Shown: positions 42,310 to 53,074 of the stretch, in pieces | Layout: each line of letters begins with the position of its first letter | Position numbering within the stretch: position 1 is the stretch's first letter | Source: an uncultured Muribaculaceae bacterium | GTDB taxonomy: Bacteria; Bacteroidota; Bacteroidia; Bacteroidales; Muribaculaceae | Length of the DNA stretch: 64,000 bases | Assembly: GCA_910583775.1 (NCBI GenBank) | Contig: CAJTYD010000001.1 | Coordinates: 91,628 to 155,627 of the forward strand | Direction of reading: 5' to 3' | Program-made: the position numbers and the translations under genes | Notes under the pieces: model-generated | Databases searched by the model: none | Seen by the model: the letters and a program-made list of their open reading frames with translations, nothing else | What the model was told of the DNA's origin: nothing

Positions 42310-42615
42310 CATTTATATTTTAAATAATCCAATCCTTTAAATATGTTTAATAATATTGTTTCTCAAAAGCATGAGGTCTTTTTCGACTTATCAACCACTC
42401 TCTGCACATAATAAGCACAAAAATCATCCATAAGCGAGATAATAATGACCTACGGCCGAAAAACCCGAATGCCCGAATCTCACGACTCAGGCATTCGCAA
42501 TTTTTCACATGAAAAATTATAATTATGAAACAAATTTACAATGCTTAATTTTGACTCATATTATTTATATGCATCATGAGAACTACTAATATATCATGAG
42601 ATGTAATAAAATGCA
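42310..42615. other. AT-rich intergenic region between nuoN and the glycogen operon
   Basis: No gene seen. Contents are the nuo/atp terminator at 42459-42497, a palindrome AATTTTTCA/TGAAAAATT near 42499-42518, and a direct repeat of ATCATGAGA (42572-42602 region). Nothing else is recognised. Confidence 0.7.
42459..42497 (-). terminator. Intrinsic terminator of the nuo-atp transcription unit
   Basis: On the minus strand CGAATGCC (42490-42497) pairs with GGCATTCG (42466-42473), followed by GGTTTTTCG. It lies about 120 bp beyond the nuoN stop. Confidence 0.85.
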
Positions 42616-44064
42616 TTATAAGCCTCCCTCCACAGCCTTTACGCAATATTCGTAAAGGTAAGGAACGATTCCGAAGAACACGATACCTGCCACGCAGATC
42701 CAGAGGGCAGCGCGCTCGCCGGCTGCACTTCTGAAGGCTTCGACCTTGGCCTCGCCGGGCTTGATCCAGATTGCCTTCACCACGAGCAGATAGTAGTAGA
42801 GCGAGATGATGGTGTTGATCAGGGCGATGAGCACAAGCATATAGAGTGCCATCGAGCCGGTGGAGGTGACGGAGGTAAAGATGAGGATCTTGCTGAAGAA
42901 TCCTGCGAAAGGAGGAATTCCGGCAAGAGAGAACATGGCCAGCGTCATGGCGAACGAAAGCCAGGGATTGGTCTTGTGGAGACCGTCGTAGTCGTCCATG
43001 CCGACCTTGCCGGTCTTATTCTCAACGGCTGAGATCACGGCGAAGACAGCCAGGTTGCTGACGATGTAGACAAGGATGTAATACATCATCGAGGCCAGGC
43101 CGATGCCGCCGGCGAAGATGCCGAGCATGATGTAGCCGGCCTGGGAGATGGAGGAGAAGGCCATGAACCGCTTCATGTTCTTCTGGCGGATGGCGAAGAG
43201 GTTACCGACAGTGATCGTCGCGATGATCACGGCATACATCATCCATTCCCACATATCGCTGTAGACGGTCCCGAATGCCTGGGCGAAGATCACGAAAAAC
43301 GCGAACGCCGCGGAGCCTTTCGAGATTACCGAGAGATAGCTCGTGATGGCCGTCGGGGCACCCTGGTAGACATCGGCAGTCCAGAGATGGAACGGAACAA
43401 GCGAGAGCTTGAAGCCGATGCCGGCAATCACGAACGCGAGCGCGATGGCCAGGAGGCCGCTGCCCTCGCCGCTGACGATGTTGCGGCTGATGTCGTAGAA
43501 ATAGAGCGAACCGCCCGAGAAGGCATATACGAACGAAAGACCCATCAGCAGCACGGCCGACGAGAAGACCGCCGTAAGGATATATTTCACGGCCGCCTCA
43601 TGGCTCTCGTAATGTTTCTTGTTGAACGCAACCAGAGCGGCAAGCGGAAGCGAGGCCGATTCCAGACCGATGACGAACAGAAGGAAGTGACGGGCCGAAA
43701 CCATCAGATACATTCCGAAAAGCGTTACGAGAATCAGCTCGTAGAACTCGCCCTTGCGGATCGCCACTTCATCGCTCTCGGCCCATTTGGCCGACTGGAG
43801 GAAGACGATGAAAACACCTATGTTAAGGATTGCCTTGATAGCCTTGCAGGCCGGAGAATCGACATACATCCCACCGAATACCTCCATGTCGCACGACGGT
43901 ATCAGCCAGATAGCCACAGTTCCGAGTCCGAAAAGGATCACAGTGAGCGGAGTCAGGGCCTTTTTGGCGCGCTCTCCGCTAAATGTGTCGAAGAGGAACA
44001 CCACCAGGAAAATACCAAGTATTATCAGTTCGGGCAACATTGCCCCAAATTGTGAATAATCCAT
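42616..44064 (-). CDS. nuoN: NADH-quinone oxidoreductase subunit N
   Basis: A 482-residue integral membrane subunit of complex I, one of three antiporter-like proton-pumping subunits. About fourteen membrane helices are apparent. The pump-family signature is in SLVPFHLWTADVYQGAPTAI (about 222-241), with AFSSISQAGYIMLGI (about 300) and the half-channel lysines of the family. It acts in the inner membrane with NuoL and NuoM. Last gene of the operon, 34 bp after nuoM, with an intrinsic terminator downstream. Confidence 0.95.
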   Translation of the reverse strand: MDYSQFGAMLPELIILGIFLVVFLFDTFSGERAKKALTPLTVILFGLGTVAIWLIPSCDMEVFGGMYVDSPACKAIKAILNIGVFIVFLQSAKWAESDEVAIRKGEFYELILVTLFGMYLMVSARHFLLFVIGLESASLPLAALVAFNKKHYESHEAAVKYILTAVFSSAVLLMGLSFVYAFSGGSLYFYDISRNIVSGEGSGLLAIALAFVIAGIGFKLSLVPFHLWTADVYQGAPTAITSYLSVISKGSAAFAFFVIFAQAFGTVYSDMWEWMMYAVIIATITVGNLFAIRQKNMKRFMAFSSISQAGYIMLGIFAGGIGLASMMYYILVYIVSNLAVFAVISAVENKTGKVGMDDYDGLHKTNPWLSFAMTLAMFSLAGIPPFAGFFSKILIFTSVTSTGSMALYMLVLIALINTIISLYYYLLVVKAIWIKPGEAKVEAFRSAAGERAALWICVAGIVFFGIVPYLYEYCVKAVEGGL

Positions 44065-44098
44065 TGTTATTGTTGTGCTTTATTTTCTTTTGTAGAGG

Positions 44099-45613
44099 TT
44101 AAATCACGCCGTTAAGCGCAGCGATGATCGGAGCGAAGCTGCTCGAGATTGTCTCGCTGATCCAGTTCGGGAAGAATCCGATGCCGGCGAGGCAGACAAT
44201 CAGAGTGGCCGTGGAGAGACGCTCCCACCAGGAGGCGTCGGTAAGGGTGAGATGATGCTCGTCCTGAACCGGGCCGAGGATGAGTTTGCCGACAACGCGA
44301 AGAATATAGACCGCCGTGATCACAATCGAGGTGGTGGCCGCGATCACGAAGATGCGGTGGAAGAGATCGGCATCCTGGAAGGCTCCGAAGAAGATCGTCA
44401 TCTCGGCCACGAAGCCGGAGAGACCCGGCAGACCGAGCGAGGCGAAACCGGCGATCATGTAGCAGACGCCGAGATAAGGCATTATCTTCATCATGCCGCC
44501 CATCTGGCGGATATCGCGGGTGTGAGTACGGCCGTAGATCATACCGATCAAGGCGAAGAAGAGAGCCGTCATCAGACCGTGTGAGAGCATCTGGAGGATG
44601 GCGCCGGTCATCGCCGTGGTGTTGAGCATCAGGATGGCGAAGAGCACCATGCCGCAGTGCGAAACCGAAGAATATGCGTTGATATACTTGAGGTCGGTCT
44701 GAACGCAGGCCGAGAAGGCTCCGTAGACGATGCTGACGCCGGTGAGGATGATGAAGATCCAGGCAAGCTCATTGGCAGCCTGAGGGCAGAGGAAGATGGC
44801 GATGCGGAAGCAGCCGTATCCTCCGAGCTTCATGAGCACACCGGCATGGAGCATCGACACTGCGGTCGGCGCGCAGGCGTGACCGTCGGGGCTCCATGTG
44901 TGGAACGGGAACATGGCGCCGAGAACGCCGAATCCGACGAAAGTGAAGCAGAAGAGAAGTCGCTGCCAGCTCGGGTCGATCGAAGCGTAATGCGAGATCT
45001 CCAGGATGTTCCAGGTAGGAGCGACTCCCTCGGGAGTGCCGTGCCAGAAGATTCCGAGAAGACCGAGCATCAGGAAGGCCGAGCCGCCCATAAGCATCAG
45101 GGTCAGCTTCATTGCAGAATACTCCTTGCGTCCTGTTCCCCAGACTCCGATCAGGAGATACATCGGGATAAGCGCCACCTCGTAGAACATGAACATCGTG
45201 AACATGTCGATAGAGATGAAGAATCCGAACACTCCCGTGGAGAGCAGACAGAACCAGAGGAAGAAGTTTTTGGGCAGCGGGTTGATTTTCCAGGAAGCGA
45301 ATGTTCCGGCAAAAACGATGATCGCGGAAAGCAGGAGCATAAGCACCGAGATTCCGTCGACACCCACTGCGAGATGTATGTTAAGCGGGGCATACCACAT
45401 CCAGCTGCCCATATAGAGCATCTCGGAAGTGTCGCCGGCGCCTCTTAGCGAGAGGAACGAGACAACGAGCCATATTGCCATTGCGAGCAACACGATCGAG
45501 CCGGTCACCATCACCGTTCTGATAGCCTTCATATTGCTGTTGCCGCAACATGCAAGTCCGGCCATCATGAGGACGGGGACGATTACAAACCAGATTAAGA
45601 GATTTCCAAACAT
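44099..45613 (-). CDS. nuoM: NADH-quinone oxidoreductase subunit M
   Basis: A 504-residue antiporter-like membrane subunit with about fourteen helices. The family motif is in GAMFPFHTWSPDGHACAPTA (about 235-254), and AYSSVSHCGMVLFAI follows. FMFYEVALIPMYLLIGVWG (about 140) contains the essential buried glutamate. Proton translocation in the complex I membrane arm. It lies 36 bp after nuoL. Confidence 0.95.
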   Translation of the reverse strand: MFGNLLIWFVIVPVLMMAGLACCGNSNMKAIRTVMVTGSIVLLAMAIWLVVSFLSLRGAGDTSEMLYMGSWMWYAPLNIHLAVGVDGISVLMLLLSAIIVFAGTFASWKINPLPKNFFLWFCLLSTGVFGFFISIDMFTMFMFYEVALIPMYLLIGVWGTGRKEYSAMKLTLMLMGGSAFLMLGLLGIFWHGTPEGVAPTWNILEISHYASIDPSWQRLLFCFTFVGFGVLGAMFPFHTWSPDGHACAPTAVSMLHAGVLMKLGGYGCFRIAIFLCPQAANELAWIFIILTGVSIVYGAFSACVQTDLKYINAYSSVSHCGMVLFAILMLNTTAMTGAILQMLSHGLMTALFFALIGMIYGRTHTRDIRQMGGMMKIMPYLGVCYMIAGFASLGLPGLSGFVAEMTIFFGAFQDADLFHRIFVIAATTSIVITAVYILRVVGKLILGPVQDEHHLTLTDASWWERLSTATLIVCLAGIGFFPNWISETISSSFAPIIAALNGVI

Positions 45614-45649
45614 GATTTTACTATTTTTGCAAAGCGATATGAAGTTTTA

Positions 45650-47581
45650 TTAAAGTAGACAGATCCATGTGATCGCAGCCAGAAGGACAGCGCCGATGAA
45701 ATACCAGATGACGTAAGTCTGGACGCTTCCGCTCTGCATTCCCCGGATCTTGAGCGAGAAGAACTGCGTCATGGAAGCGAGGCCGTCCATCGTTCCGTCG
45801 ATCACGTGACGGTCGAACCAGGCTATGCCGCGGCAGATGCCGTTGAAGATAATCTTGTGGGTTACGAACATATAGATCTCATCCCAGTAGAAGCGACGGT
45901 TGGCGGCCTGCCAGAGCACGGGGAAGGCGTTCTTCATGGCGGCCGGCTTCGTATTCTTCTTCATATAGAGCCATGCTGCCAGAGCTATGGCGCAGGCGGC
46001 TATCACGAGACTCGGGATTGCGACGCCTACCCAGTCGATATGGATATGGTAGGGAAGTCGGTTCCAGGTCACGAATTCGCCGAAGGGGATGAAACCGGCA
46101 ACGCAGGAAACGGCTGCCAGGATGATCAGAGGCACCGACATCTGCCAGGGAGCGTCATGAGGCTTGTGCTCTTTGTAGTGAGGATTCTCCTCCCACCAGA
46201 ACACGAGGAAATACATACGGAACATATAGAATGCCGTAAGACCGGCCACCATAGTCATCCATACGCCCCAGAGAGCATTGTTGGCATACATCGCGGCAAG
46301 CATCTCGTCTTTGGAGAAGAAGCCCGAGAAAGGCCAGATTCCCGCGATGGCGAGACAGCCGATGAGGAATGTCCAGTGGGTGATCGGCATATATTTGCGA
46401 AGACCTCCCATAGAGGTGTAGTTGTTGCTGTGTACGGCATGGATCAGAGCGCCGGCTCCCAAGAAGAGCAACGCCTTGAACATGGCGTGGGTGAACAGAT
46501 GGAACATCGAGGCCATGTAGCCCATTCCGTCGTGAAGCTCAGGGCGTGCGACGCCGAGAGAAACCATCATGAAGGCGATCTGCGAGATTGTGGAGAACGC
46601 AAGGATTCTCTTGATGTCTATCTGGCAGCATGCCACGACTGCGGCATAGAATGCCGTGATAGCGCCCACGCAGGTGATGAATAGCAGCGAAGCCTCTACC
46701 TCAAGATAGAGCGGGAACATACGGGCAACCAGGTAGACACCTGCCACGACCATGGTAGCGGCGTGGATGAGCGCCGACACAGGCGTCGGGCCTTCCATTG
46801 CGTCAGGAAGCCAGATATGCAGAGGCATCATCGCCGATTTACCCATACCTCCGGTGAAGATAAGAACCATCGCCCATGTCAGAACCGAAGCTCCCATGAA
46901 GGTAGCGCCGCCGGTCGAGGCCATAACGGCGCCGGGGTTGTGGGTCAGCTCAAGGAAGTTGAACGTCGGAGTGTAGTAGGAAAGAACCAGAATACCGATA
47001 AGCATTCCGAGGTCGGCGAACCGGGTTACGATAAACGCCTTCTTCGAAGCCGACACGGCCGAAGGAAGCTTGTAGAAGAATCCGATCAGCAGATATGAAG
47101 AGACGCCCACAAGTTCCCAGAAGATATACATCTGGAAGATGTTGGTGGCGACAACCAGGCCGAGCATAGAGAAAGTGAAGAGCGCCAGGAAGGCGTAATA
47201 TCTCTGGAAGCCGGGCTCATGTTCCATATATCCCCAGCTGTAGAGATGGACCATGAAGGAGATCGTGGTGATCACGATCAGCATCATGGCGCTTATGGGA
47301 TCGAGGATAAAGCCAATGTTAACTACAAGACGCTCGGTGAATGCGAGCCAGGTCACGTCATAAAGCTGCACCTGCTGACGCACTCCGTCGAGAATAAATT
47401 CTGAATCTCCGCTGAAGAAATAGGTGAAGGCGACGATATAGCTCATCACCAGCAGACAGCCGTTAGCCAGAATGCCCAGCACTCCGGCAAGCTTGCGTGA
47501 CATCTTGACGCCCCCGAGTCCTAAAATCAGGAACATCGCGAACGGCAATGCTAGTATCAATATCGGAAGTGTAATGCCCAT
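45650..47581 (-). CDS. nuoL: NADH-quinone oxidoreductase subunit L
   Basis: A 643-residue distal antiporter-like subunit, normal length. Sixteen or so helices plus the lateral amphipathic helix at the C-terminus (about 520-600). Signature GKSAMMPLHIWLPDAMEGPT (about 228-247) and AFSTISQIAFMMVSLGV (about 330) are visible. FQMYIFWELVGVSSYLLIGF (about 146) holds the conserved glutamate. It lies 3 bp after nuoK. Confidence 0.96.
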   Translation of the reverse strand: MGITLPILILALPFAMFLILGLGGVKMSRKLAGVLGILANGCLLVMSYIVAFTYFFSGDSEFILDGVRQQVQLYDVTWLAFTERLVVNIGFILDPISAMMLIVITTISFMVHLYSWGYMEHEPGFQRYYAFLALFTFSMLGLVVATNIFQMYIFWELVGVSSYLLIGFFYKLPSAVSASKKAFIVTRFADLGMLIGILVLSYYTPTFNFLELTHNPGAVMASTGGATFMGASVLTWAMVLIFTGGMGKSAMMPLHIWLPDAMEGPTPVSALIHAATMVVAGVYLVARMFPLYLEVEASLLFITCVGAITAFYAAVVACCQIDIKRILAFSTISQIAFMMVSLGVARPELHDGMGYMASMFHLFTHAMFKALLFLGAGALIHAVHSNNYTSMGGLRKYMPITHWTFLIGCLAIAGIWPFSGFFSKDEMLAAMYANNALWGVWMTMVAGLTAFYMFRMYFLVFWWEENPHYKEHKPHDAPWQMSVPLIILAAVSCVAGFIPFGEFVTWNRLPYHIHIDWVGVAIPSLVIAACAIALAAWLYMKKNTKPAAMKNAFPVLWQAANRRFYWDEIYMFVTHKIIFNGICRGIAWFDRHVIDGTMDGLASMTQFFSLKIRGMQSGSVQTYVIWYFIGAVLLAAITWICLL

Positions 47582-47584
47582 GTC

Positions 47585-47896
47585 TTAGTATTTCATTTGT
47601 TTCACACTGTTTATGTCCGTATTGCCTACGGCACGATAGATGTTGATGATGATGGCGATCGCAACTGCCGTCTCCGCGGCCGCTATCGCTATGGCGAAGA
47701 GAGTGAACACCATTCCCTCCATCGATCCCGGGAAAAGGAATCTGTTGAACACCACGAAGTTGAGGTCGGCGGCATTCAGTATCAGCTCAAGCGAGATCAG
47801 GAGAGCGATCATATTCTTGCGGGTGACGAACCCGTAGACTCCGGCACAGAACATCACCACGGCCGGAACAAGATACCATAATATACTCAGGTCCAT
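47585..47896 (-). CDS. nuoK: NADH-quinone oxidoreductase subunit K
   Basis: A 103-residue subunit with three membrane helices. MIALLISLELILNAADLNF (about 30-48) holds the conserved glutamate used in proton transfer, and FAIAIAAAETAVAIAI follows with the second. Starts 6 bp after nuoJ. Inner membrane, between the quinone module and the antiporter subunits. Confidence 0.95.
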   Translation of the reverse strand: MDLSILWYLVPAVVMFCAGVYGFVTRKNMIALLISLELILNAADLNFVVFNRFLFPGSMEGMVFTLFAIAIAAAETAVAIAIIINIYRAVGNTDINSVKQMKY

Positions 47897-47902
47897 TCTC
47901 TT

Positions 47903-48430
47903 TTATCTTTTGCGGGCAACGACTACGCCGCCGATTATACATGCCAATAACAAAATACTGATGGCCTCGAAGGGAAGCAGATACTGGAACTTGTCGGTTC
48001 CCGTAAAGACTGTTCCTATGTCGTGCATCGTTATGGTTCTTCCGGCCTCGAGACATTCTGCAAGCGACACTCCATGGAGCACCGGCATCGTGAAGATGGC
48101 GAGAAGCAGCAGAACCAGACCGGCCACCGACATCGTCAGACCCACCGCGCGACGGTGCGACTTAAGGGGAGCCGCCTTCTCATCGGGTTTGTGGGTCAAC
48201 AGGATGGCAAACACGAAAAGCACCATGATGCCGCCGGCATATACCGCTATCTGGACCGCTCCCAGGAACTGATATCCCAGCTGGAAATAAAGCACGGCCG
48301 TGCTGAGCAATACAAATAACAGATAAGTGGCGGCTCGTAGTATTCTGCGCGACGTGACTGCCAGAACCGAGAATACCACGATCGAAATGGCAACCACGAA
48401 ATACAAAATTATATTTGCTACTGAATCCAT
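47903..48430 (-). CDS. nuoJ: NADH-quinone oxidoreductase subunit J
   Basis: A 175-residue membrane subunit with five helices. VFSVLAVTSRRILRAATYLL (about 20-39) and LGAVQIAVYAGGIMVLFVFA (about 56-75) match the NuoJ core, including the pi-bulge segment. Lies 22 bp after nuoI. Confidence 0.94.
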   Translation of the reverse strand: MDSVANIILYFVVAISIVVFSVLAVTSRRILRAATYLLFVLLSTAVLYFQLGYQFLGAVQIAVYAGGIMVLFVFAILLTHKPDEKAAPLKSHRRAVGLTMSVAGLVLLLLAIFTMPVLHGVSLAECLEAGRTITMHDIGTVFTGTDKFQYLLPFEAISILLLACIIGGVVVARKR

Positions 48431-48452
48431 TTATATTGTTGTTTAATTTTCA

Positions 48453-49079
48453 TTATTTGGTCTCGGCGGGAGTCTCGTCTTTCTTTTCTCCAGCCTCGGC
48501 GGCCTTGGCCGCTGCTGCCGCCTTGGCGGCCTTGATAGCCTCTGCCTTCTTCAGAGCCTCAGCCTTGATGCGGGCAAGCTCCTCGGGCGACATCGCCGGC
48601 TTGGGCGCGGGAGCGGGCTCTCCTTCCGGTTCCGGACGATAGTTAAGCTGCTTCACGAGTGCGTCGCGCGTGAAAACGGCCTGCTCGAAATCATTCGAAA
48701 ACTCAAGAGCGCCCTGCGGACATGTAGTGACACACAGCATACAGAACGTGCAGCTGCCAAGGTCATACATGTACTTATCGAGTTTTCTCTTCTTCTTGCC
48801 GTCCGGGAGCTCTACCATCTTGGTGGTGAGCTGGATGGTGCCGTTCGGACAATTCATCTGACAGATGCCGCAACCGATACATCTGTGGCGGCCCTCTTCG
48901 TCATACTTCAGCGTTAGTTCCGCCCTGAATCTGTCGGAAATATCCAATGTGGCGCGGTTTTCAGGATACTGCTCCGTGATCTTAGGGGTGACAAATTCCT
49001 TTCCTGTCACCGCCATTCCTGAGAGAAGGCTCTTGATTCCCTGCCCTACTGACGTGAAATATTCTTTTATATTACCCAT
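48453..49079 (-). CDS. nuoI: NADH-quinone oxidoreductase subunit I (2x[4Fe-4S] ferredoxin-like)
   Basis: A 208-residue peripheral subunit. Two 4Fe-4S motifs are visible: CIGCGICQMNCPNG (about 70) and CTFCMLCVTTCPQGALEF (about 112). They carry electrons towards NuoB. The last 50 residues are an Ala/Lys/Glu/Pro-rich tail longer than the family norm. It is the first nuo gene after the ATP synthase block, 99 bp beyond atpG; no consensus promoter was seen in that gap. Confidence 0.95.
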   Translation of the reverse strand: MGNIKEYFTSVGQGIKSLLSGMAVTGKEFVTPKITEQYPENRATLDISDRFRAELTLKYDEEGRHRCIGCGICQMNCPNGTIQLTTKMVELPDGKKKRKLDKYMYDLGSCTFCMLCVTTCPQGALEFSNDFEQAVFTRDALVKQLNYRPEPEGEPAPAPKPAMSPEELARIKAEALKKAEAIKAAKAAAAAKAAEAGEKKDETPAETK

Positions 49080-49178
49080 TTATGTTTCAGGTTGATAAGG
49101 AGGAGTCTGAATGTTGTCTTCAGGTCTTTCCTTAGTTCAAATATCTTGTTCTGAAAATTGTTATCTTTTTTACCTTCC

Positions 49179-50066
49179 TTATCTGCCGACCTGGCCTCCG
49201 ATGATATCGAGAAGTTCGGTGGTGATGCTCTGCTGACGCAGTTTGTTGTATTCGAGCTGTAGCTCTTCGAAAAGTTTCTTGGCGTTGTCGTTGGCGCTCT
49301 GCATGGCCATTACTCTGGCAGCCTGCTCGGAGGCGCGGTTCTCGACCGTGATCTCCTGCATCGTCGACATGACAAACATCGGAAGAACCTCATTGAATAT
49401 ACTGTTGGGATCCGGCTCGAAGATATAGAGCTGATTGTCTTCCTGACTCTCCTTCCCTCCCGAGAGCATCTCCTCCGTTACGGGAAAAAGCTGATCGGCG
49501 GTGAGAATCTGGCGGCTCATCGACTTGAATTTCATATACACGACCTCGACGAGATCAAGCTCTCCGGAGATAAAGGAATCACGAAGTAACTTTGTAAATT
49601 CCGTCACTTTCTGGCCTTTCATCTTGCTGTCGACTCCGGCAGGAACCACAACTCTGACTCCGTCGTTCTCGATATGACGCATAGCTTTCGCCATCTTCCC
49701 TCCCACAGGATAGACAACCACGTCCAGGTCTTTCCCGTAGGTCTGACGCAGGCTGTCGAGCCTGATGAGGAAGCGCTTGAAGATATTGATGTTATAGGCG
49801 CCGCAGAGACCGTCGTCCGAACCGAAAACCACGACGCCAACCGTCTTGACATCGCGAGGCTCGATCAACGGAGAGTTGAAGTTCTCTCCCGTTGACAGGA
49901 TATGCCCCATGATCGACCGGATCTGATCCTTAAAAGGGGTGAGCCTTTTAAGATTCTGCTCCTCCATGTGGACTTTCGCCGACGATATCATCTTCATCGC
50001 GCCGGTTATCTTCTCCGAAGAAGCAACCGACCCGATGCGTATTTTCAATTCTTTTAATGTCGCCAT
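49179..50066 (-). CDS. atpG: ATP synthase F1 subunit gamma
   Basis: A 295-residue central rotor-shaft subunit. ATLKELKIRIGSVASSEKIT opens the N-terminal helix. The central region has FGSDDGLCGAYNINIFKRF, and the C-terminal helix ends QQSITTELLDIIGGQV, as in AtpG. Normal length. Last of the eight ATP synthase genes, 24 bp after atpA. Confidence 0.95.
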   Translation of the reverse strand: MATLKELKIRIGSVASSEKITGAMKMISSAKVHMEEQNLKRLTPFKDQIRSIMGHILSTGENFNSPLIEPRDVKTVGVVVFGSDDGLCGAYNINIFKRFLIRLDSLRQTYGKDLDVVVYPVGGKMAKAMRHIENDGVRVVVPAGVDSKMKGQKVTEFTKLLRDSFISGELDLVEVVYMKFKSMSRQILTADQLFPVTEEMLSGGKESQEDNQLYIFEPDPNSIFNEVLPMFVMSTMQEITVENRASEQAARVMAMQSANDNAKKLFEELQLEYNKLRQQSITTELLDIIGGQVGR

Positions 50067-50090
50067 GGTTTAACTATGAGCTTTATAATA

Positions 50091-51674
50091 TTATTTAAGA
50101 TTCTTCATGCCGCCCGCAACTTCAGCCGCGCATTCCTGAAGCTTGGCCTCCACCTCGGGGGTGAGCTTGCCTGCATGAAGCTCGTCAAGAACCTCTTTCT
50201 GGTATTTGGCCTTAAGCATCTGGATAAGCTGGGTCTCGAACTCGCTGACCTTGTCGAGAGGCACGCTCTCGAGCAATCCGTTCACACCGCAATAGATAAC
50301 GGCGATCTCGTTCTCCACGGGCCACGGATGATACTGCGGCTGAATGAGAAGCCTCTGGTTCTTGCGGCCGCGGTCGATCACACGCGCGGTCACGGGGTCG
50401 ACATCGCCGCCGAACTTGGTGAACGACTCGAGCTCGCGATACTGCGCCTGGGCGATCTTCAGCGTTCCTGCAACCTTCTTCATGGCCTTCACCTGGGCGC
50501 TGCCACCCACACGCGATACCGAAATACCCACGTTGATGGCCGGACGGATACCCTGGTTGAAGAGACCTGTCTCAAGGAAGATCTGACCGTCGGTGATCGA
50601 AATCACGTTGGTAGGGATATAAGCGGATACGTCGCCGGCCTGAGTCTCGATGATGGGAAGCGCCGTAAGCGAACCGCCGCCCTTCACCAAAGGTTTCATA
50701 ACCTCCGGGAGGTCGTTCATCTGAGAAGCGATCTTCTCGTCGGAAATGATTTTTGCCGCTCTCTCGAGCAGTCTCGAATGGAGATAGAAGATATCGCCGG
50801 GATATGCCTCACGACCTGAAGGACGTTTCAGAATAAGCGAGATCTCACGATAGGCCACGGCCTGCTTCGAAAGGTCGTCGTAAACGATCAGCGCGTCGCG
50901 GCCGCTGTCGCGGAAATATTCGCCGATGGCGACGCCGGCAAACGGAGCGTAATAGCGCATGGATGCGGAATCAGAAGCATTCGCTGCCACCACCACGGTA
51001 TAGGGCATCGCTCCATACTGCGTGAGCGTGTTCACGATGGAAGCCACCGTAGACGCCTTCTGGCCGATAGCCACATAGATACAGTAAACCGGCTTTCCGG
51101 CCTCGTAGTTGCTCTTCTGGTTGATGATGGTGTCGATTGCGATCGCTGTCTTTCCAACCTGACGGTCGCCGATGATAAGCTCACGCTGTCCGCGTCCGAT
51201 AGGAATCATAGAGTCGACAGCCTTCAGACCGGTCTGAAGCGGCTGGACAACAGGCTGACGGAAGATAACTCCCGGAGCCTTGCGCTCGAGAGGCAGACGC
51301 ATCAGGTCGCCCTCGATAGGCCCTTTGCCGTCGATAGGCTCGCCAAGCATGTTGATCACACGGCCGAGCAAACCCTCTCCAACCGGGATAGACGCTATCT
51401 CTCCCGTGCGACGAACAGACATGTTCTCGGTTATTGAATTCACTTTGTCGAGCAACACTACGCCGACGTTGCTTTCCTCAAGGTTGAGAGCAACGCCCTT
51501 GGCTCCGTTCTCGAATTCCACAAGCTCGTTACTTCTGACGTTGTCAAGACCGTATACATGGGCAACGCCGTCGCCGACATTGAGCACCGTCCCGACTTCC
51601 TCAAACTTGACCTTTGAGTTAATGTTCTCGAGCTCTTGCTTTAATACATCTGATATTTCGCTGGGATTAAGCAT
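50091..51674 (-). CDS. atpA: ATP synthase F1 subunit alpha
   Basis: A 527-residue non-catalytic nucleotide-binding subunit. P-loop [19 protein letters not shown] (about 169-187), [20 protein letters not shown] and the RxxGQ-type ELIIGDRQ region are present, and [13 protein letters not shown] lies near the beta-alpha interface. Normal length (about 500-530). It follows atpH by 5 bp. Confidence 0.97.
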   Translation of the reverse strand: MLNPSEISDVLKQELENINSKVKFEEVGTVLNVGDGVAHVYGLDNVRSNELVEFENGAKGVALNLEESNVGVVLLDKVNSITENMSVRRTGEIASIPVGEGLLGRVINMLGEPIDGKGPIEGDLMRLPLERKAPGVIFRQPVVQPLQTGLKAVDSMIPIGRGQRELIIGDRQVGKTAIAIDTIINQKSNYEAGKPVYCIYVAIGQKASTVASIVNTLTQYGAMPYTVVVAANASDSASMRYYAPFAGVAIGEYFRDSGRDALIVYDDLSKQAVAYREISLILKRPSGREAYPGDIFYLHSRLLERAAKIISDEKIASQMNDLPEVMKPLVKGGGSLTALPIIETQAGDVSAYIPTNVISITDGQIFLETGLFNQGIRPAINVGISVSRVGGSAQVKAMKKVAGTLKIAQAQYRELESFTKFGGDVDPVTARVIDRGRKNQRLLIQPQYHPWPVENEIAVIYCGVNGLLESVPLDKVSEFETQLIQMLKAKYQKEVLDELHAGKLTPEVEAKLQECAAEVAGGMKNLK

Positions 51675-51679
51675 CTTGT

Positions 51680-52225
51680 TTAATTGCTACTTAAGAGATT
51701 TTGACGTAATTGTTCAAGTTCATTGCTTAACGAGGCGTCCATACGCGTCGAATCGACATCGATGACAAAGCCTCCGATAAGTTCCGGATCAACATCCTCG
51801 GAATATTCAAATTTCGTTTCCTTGAATGAATTCTCCACAACCTTCTTGAGTTTTGCCATCTCGGTGTCGGAAAGTTTCACCGCCGTGGTGATCCTTACCT
51901 GCGAGATGTTGTTTGCCTTCCGGTAGATGTCCCGGTAAGCGTATGCCATCATGTAAGCAAATTCCTCGCGATTGTGGTCAAGAATAAGTCGGACGAACCG
52001 ACGATAGTCGTCACCGGGGTTCTCGCCAGCCGCCGTGAGAAGCACCTTTTCCTTGTCTTTAGAATCGACGTATGGATTCGACAACACTTTCTCAAGATCA
52101 GGATTCTGCTGAAACGAGCCAATCACTGCCTTCATCTCCTCATATACCTGCTCCGTGGTGTCGCTCTCCAAAGCATATTTGTATAATGCCTTGGCATAAC
52201 GGTTTGGAATTAGTCCGGTTACCAT
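51680..52225 (-). CDS. atpH: ATP synthase F1 subunit delta
   Basis: A 181-residue stator-stalk subunit. [25 protein letters not shown] is the start of the N-terminal helical bundle, and the C-terminal part has [22 protein letters not shown]. It joins the peripheral stalk (AtpF) to F1. 6 bp after atpF. Confidence 0.93.
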   Translation of the reverse strand: MVTGLIPNRYAKALYKYALESDTTEQVYEEMKAVIGSFQQNPDLEKVLSNPYVDSKDKEKVLLTAAGENPGDDYRRFVRLILDHNREEFAYMMAYAYRDIYRKANNISQVRITTAVKLSDTEMAKLKKVVENSFKETKFEYSEDVDPELIGGFVIDVDSTRMDASLSNELEQLRQNLLSSN

Positions 52226-52231
52226 CGCTTC

Positions 52232-52726
52232 TTAGTTTTTCTCTATTTCGTCCAACAATTTATTGACGAGCTCTGTCTGCGCCTTGTCGCTCTTCATCTG
52301 GCTTCTGACCATCTTTTCGGCGATTTCGATCGAGAACTTGCCAACTTCATTTCTAAACTGGAGTTCAGCCTCCTTGCGTGCCTGTTCGATTGCCGTCTTG
52401 GCGGCATCCATTTCCTTACGGGCCGCTTCCGAAGCCTCGTTCTTTGCCTGCTCGATGATTTCTGTCTTCATCTTCGCAGCCTCTCTCAACATTTCGGCTT
52501 GGCGAGCTTGAGCCGCCTCGACATATTTCTTCGCCTCGTCACGGGCATTGTCGAGCTGCTCCTTGGCCTGTCTGGCATCTTCCACACCCTGGTCGATTGT
52601 GGCGGCCCGCTTATCCATGCTTTTGATAATCACAGGCCAGCCCCATTTTGCCAATACAAGGAATAACAGGATGAACGCGACGAACATCCAGAATACCAAG
52701 CCAAAATCGGGCGTGAATAATTCCAT
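52232..52726 (-). CDS. atpF: ATP synthase F0 subunit b
   Basis: A 164-residue stator subunit. One N-terminal membrane helix (residues about 8-26, LVFWMFVAFILLFLVLAKWG) followed by a long charged helix rich in Ala, Glu, Lys and Gln that forms the peripheral-stalk coiled coil. Lies 10 bp after atpE. Confidence 0.94.
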   Translation of the reverse strand: MELFTPDFGLVFWMFVAFILLFLVLAKWGWPVIIKSMDKRAATIDQGVEDARQAKEQLDNARDEAKKYVEAAQARQAEMLREAAKMKTEIIEQAKNEASEAARKEMDAAKTAIEQARKEAELQFRNEVGKFSIEIAEKMVRSQMKSDKAQTELVNKLLDEIEKN

Positions 52727-52736
52727 TGTCTGTTAT

Positions 52737-52994
<258 letters not shown>

Positions 52995-53074
52995 TCAGAA
53001 TGTTTTAAGTGTTATATTTATTTAATTATTTTTCCTTTATAATTCCATCCGGACTATAATCCCTTTTTACGGAA

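Noticed and set aside
43387..47098. Long plus-strand frames opposite nuoN, nuoM and nuoL
   Set aside because: Highly charged Glu/His/Arg-rich antisense shadows of membrane-protein codons; no homologous motif seen.
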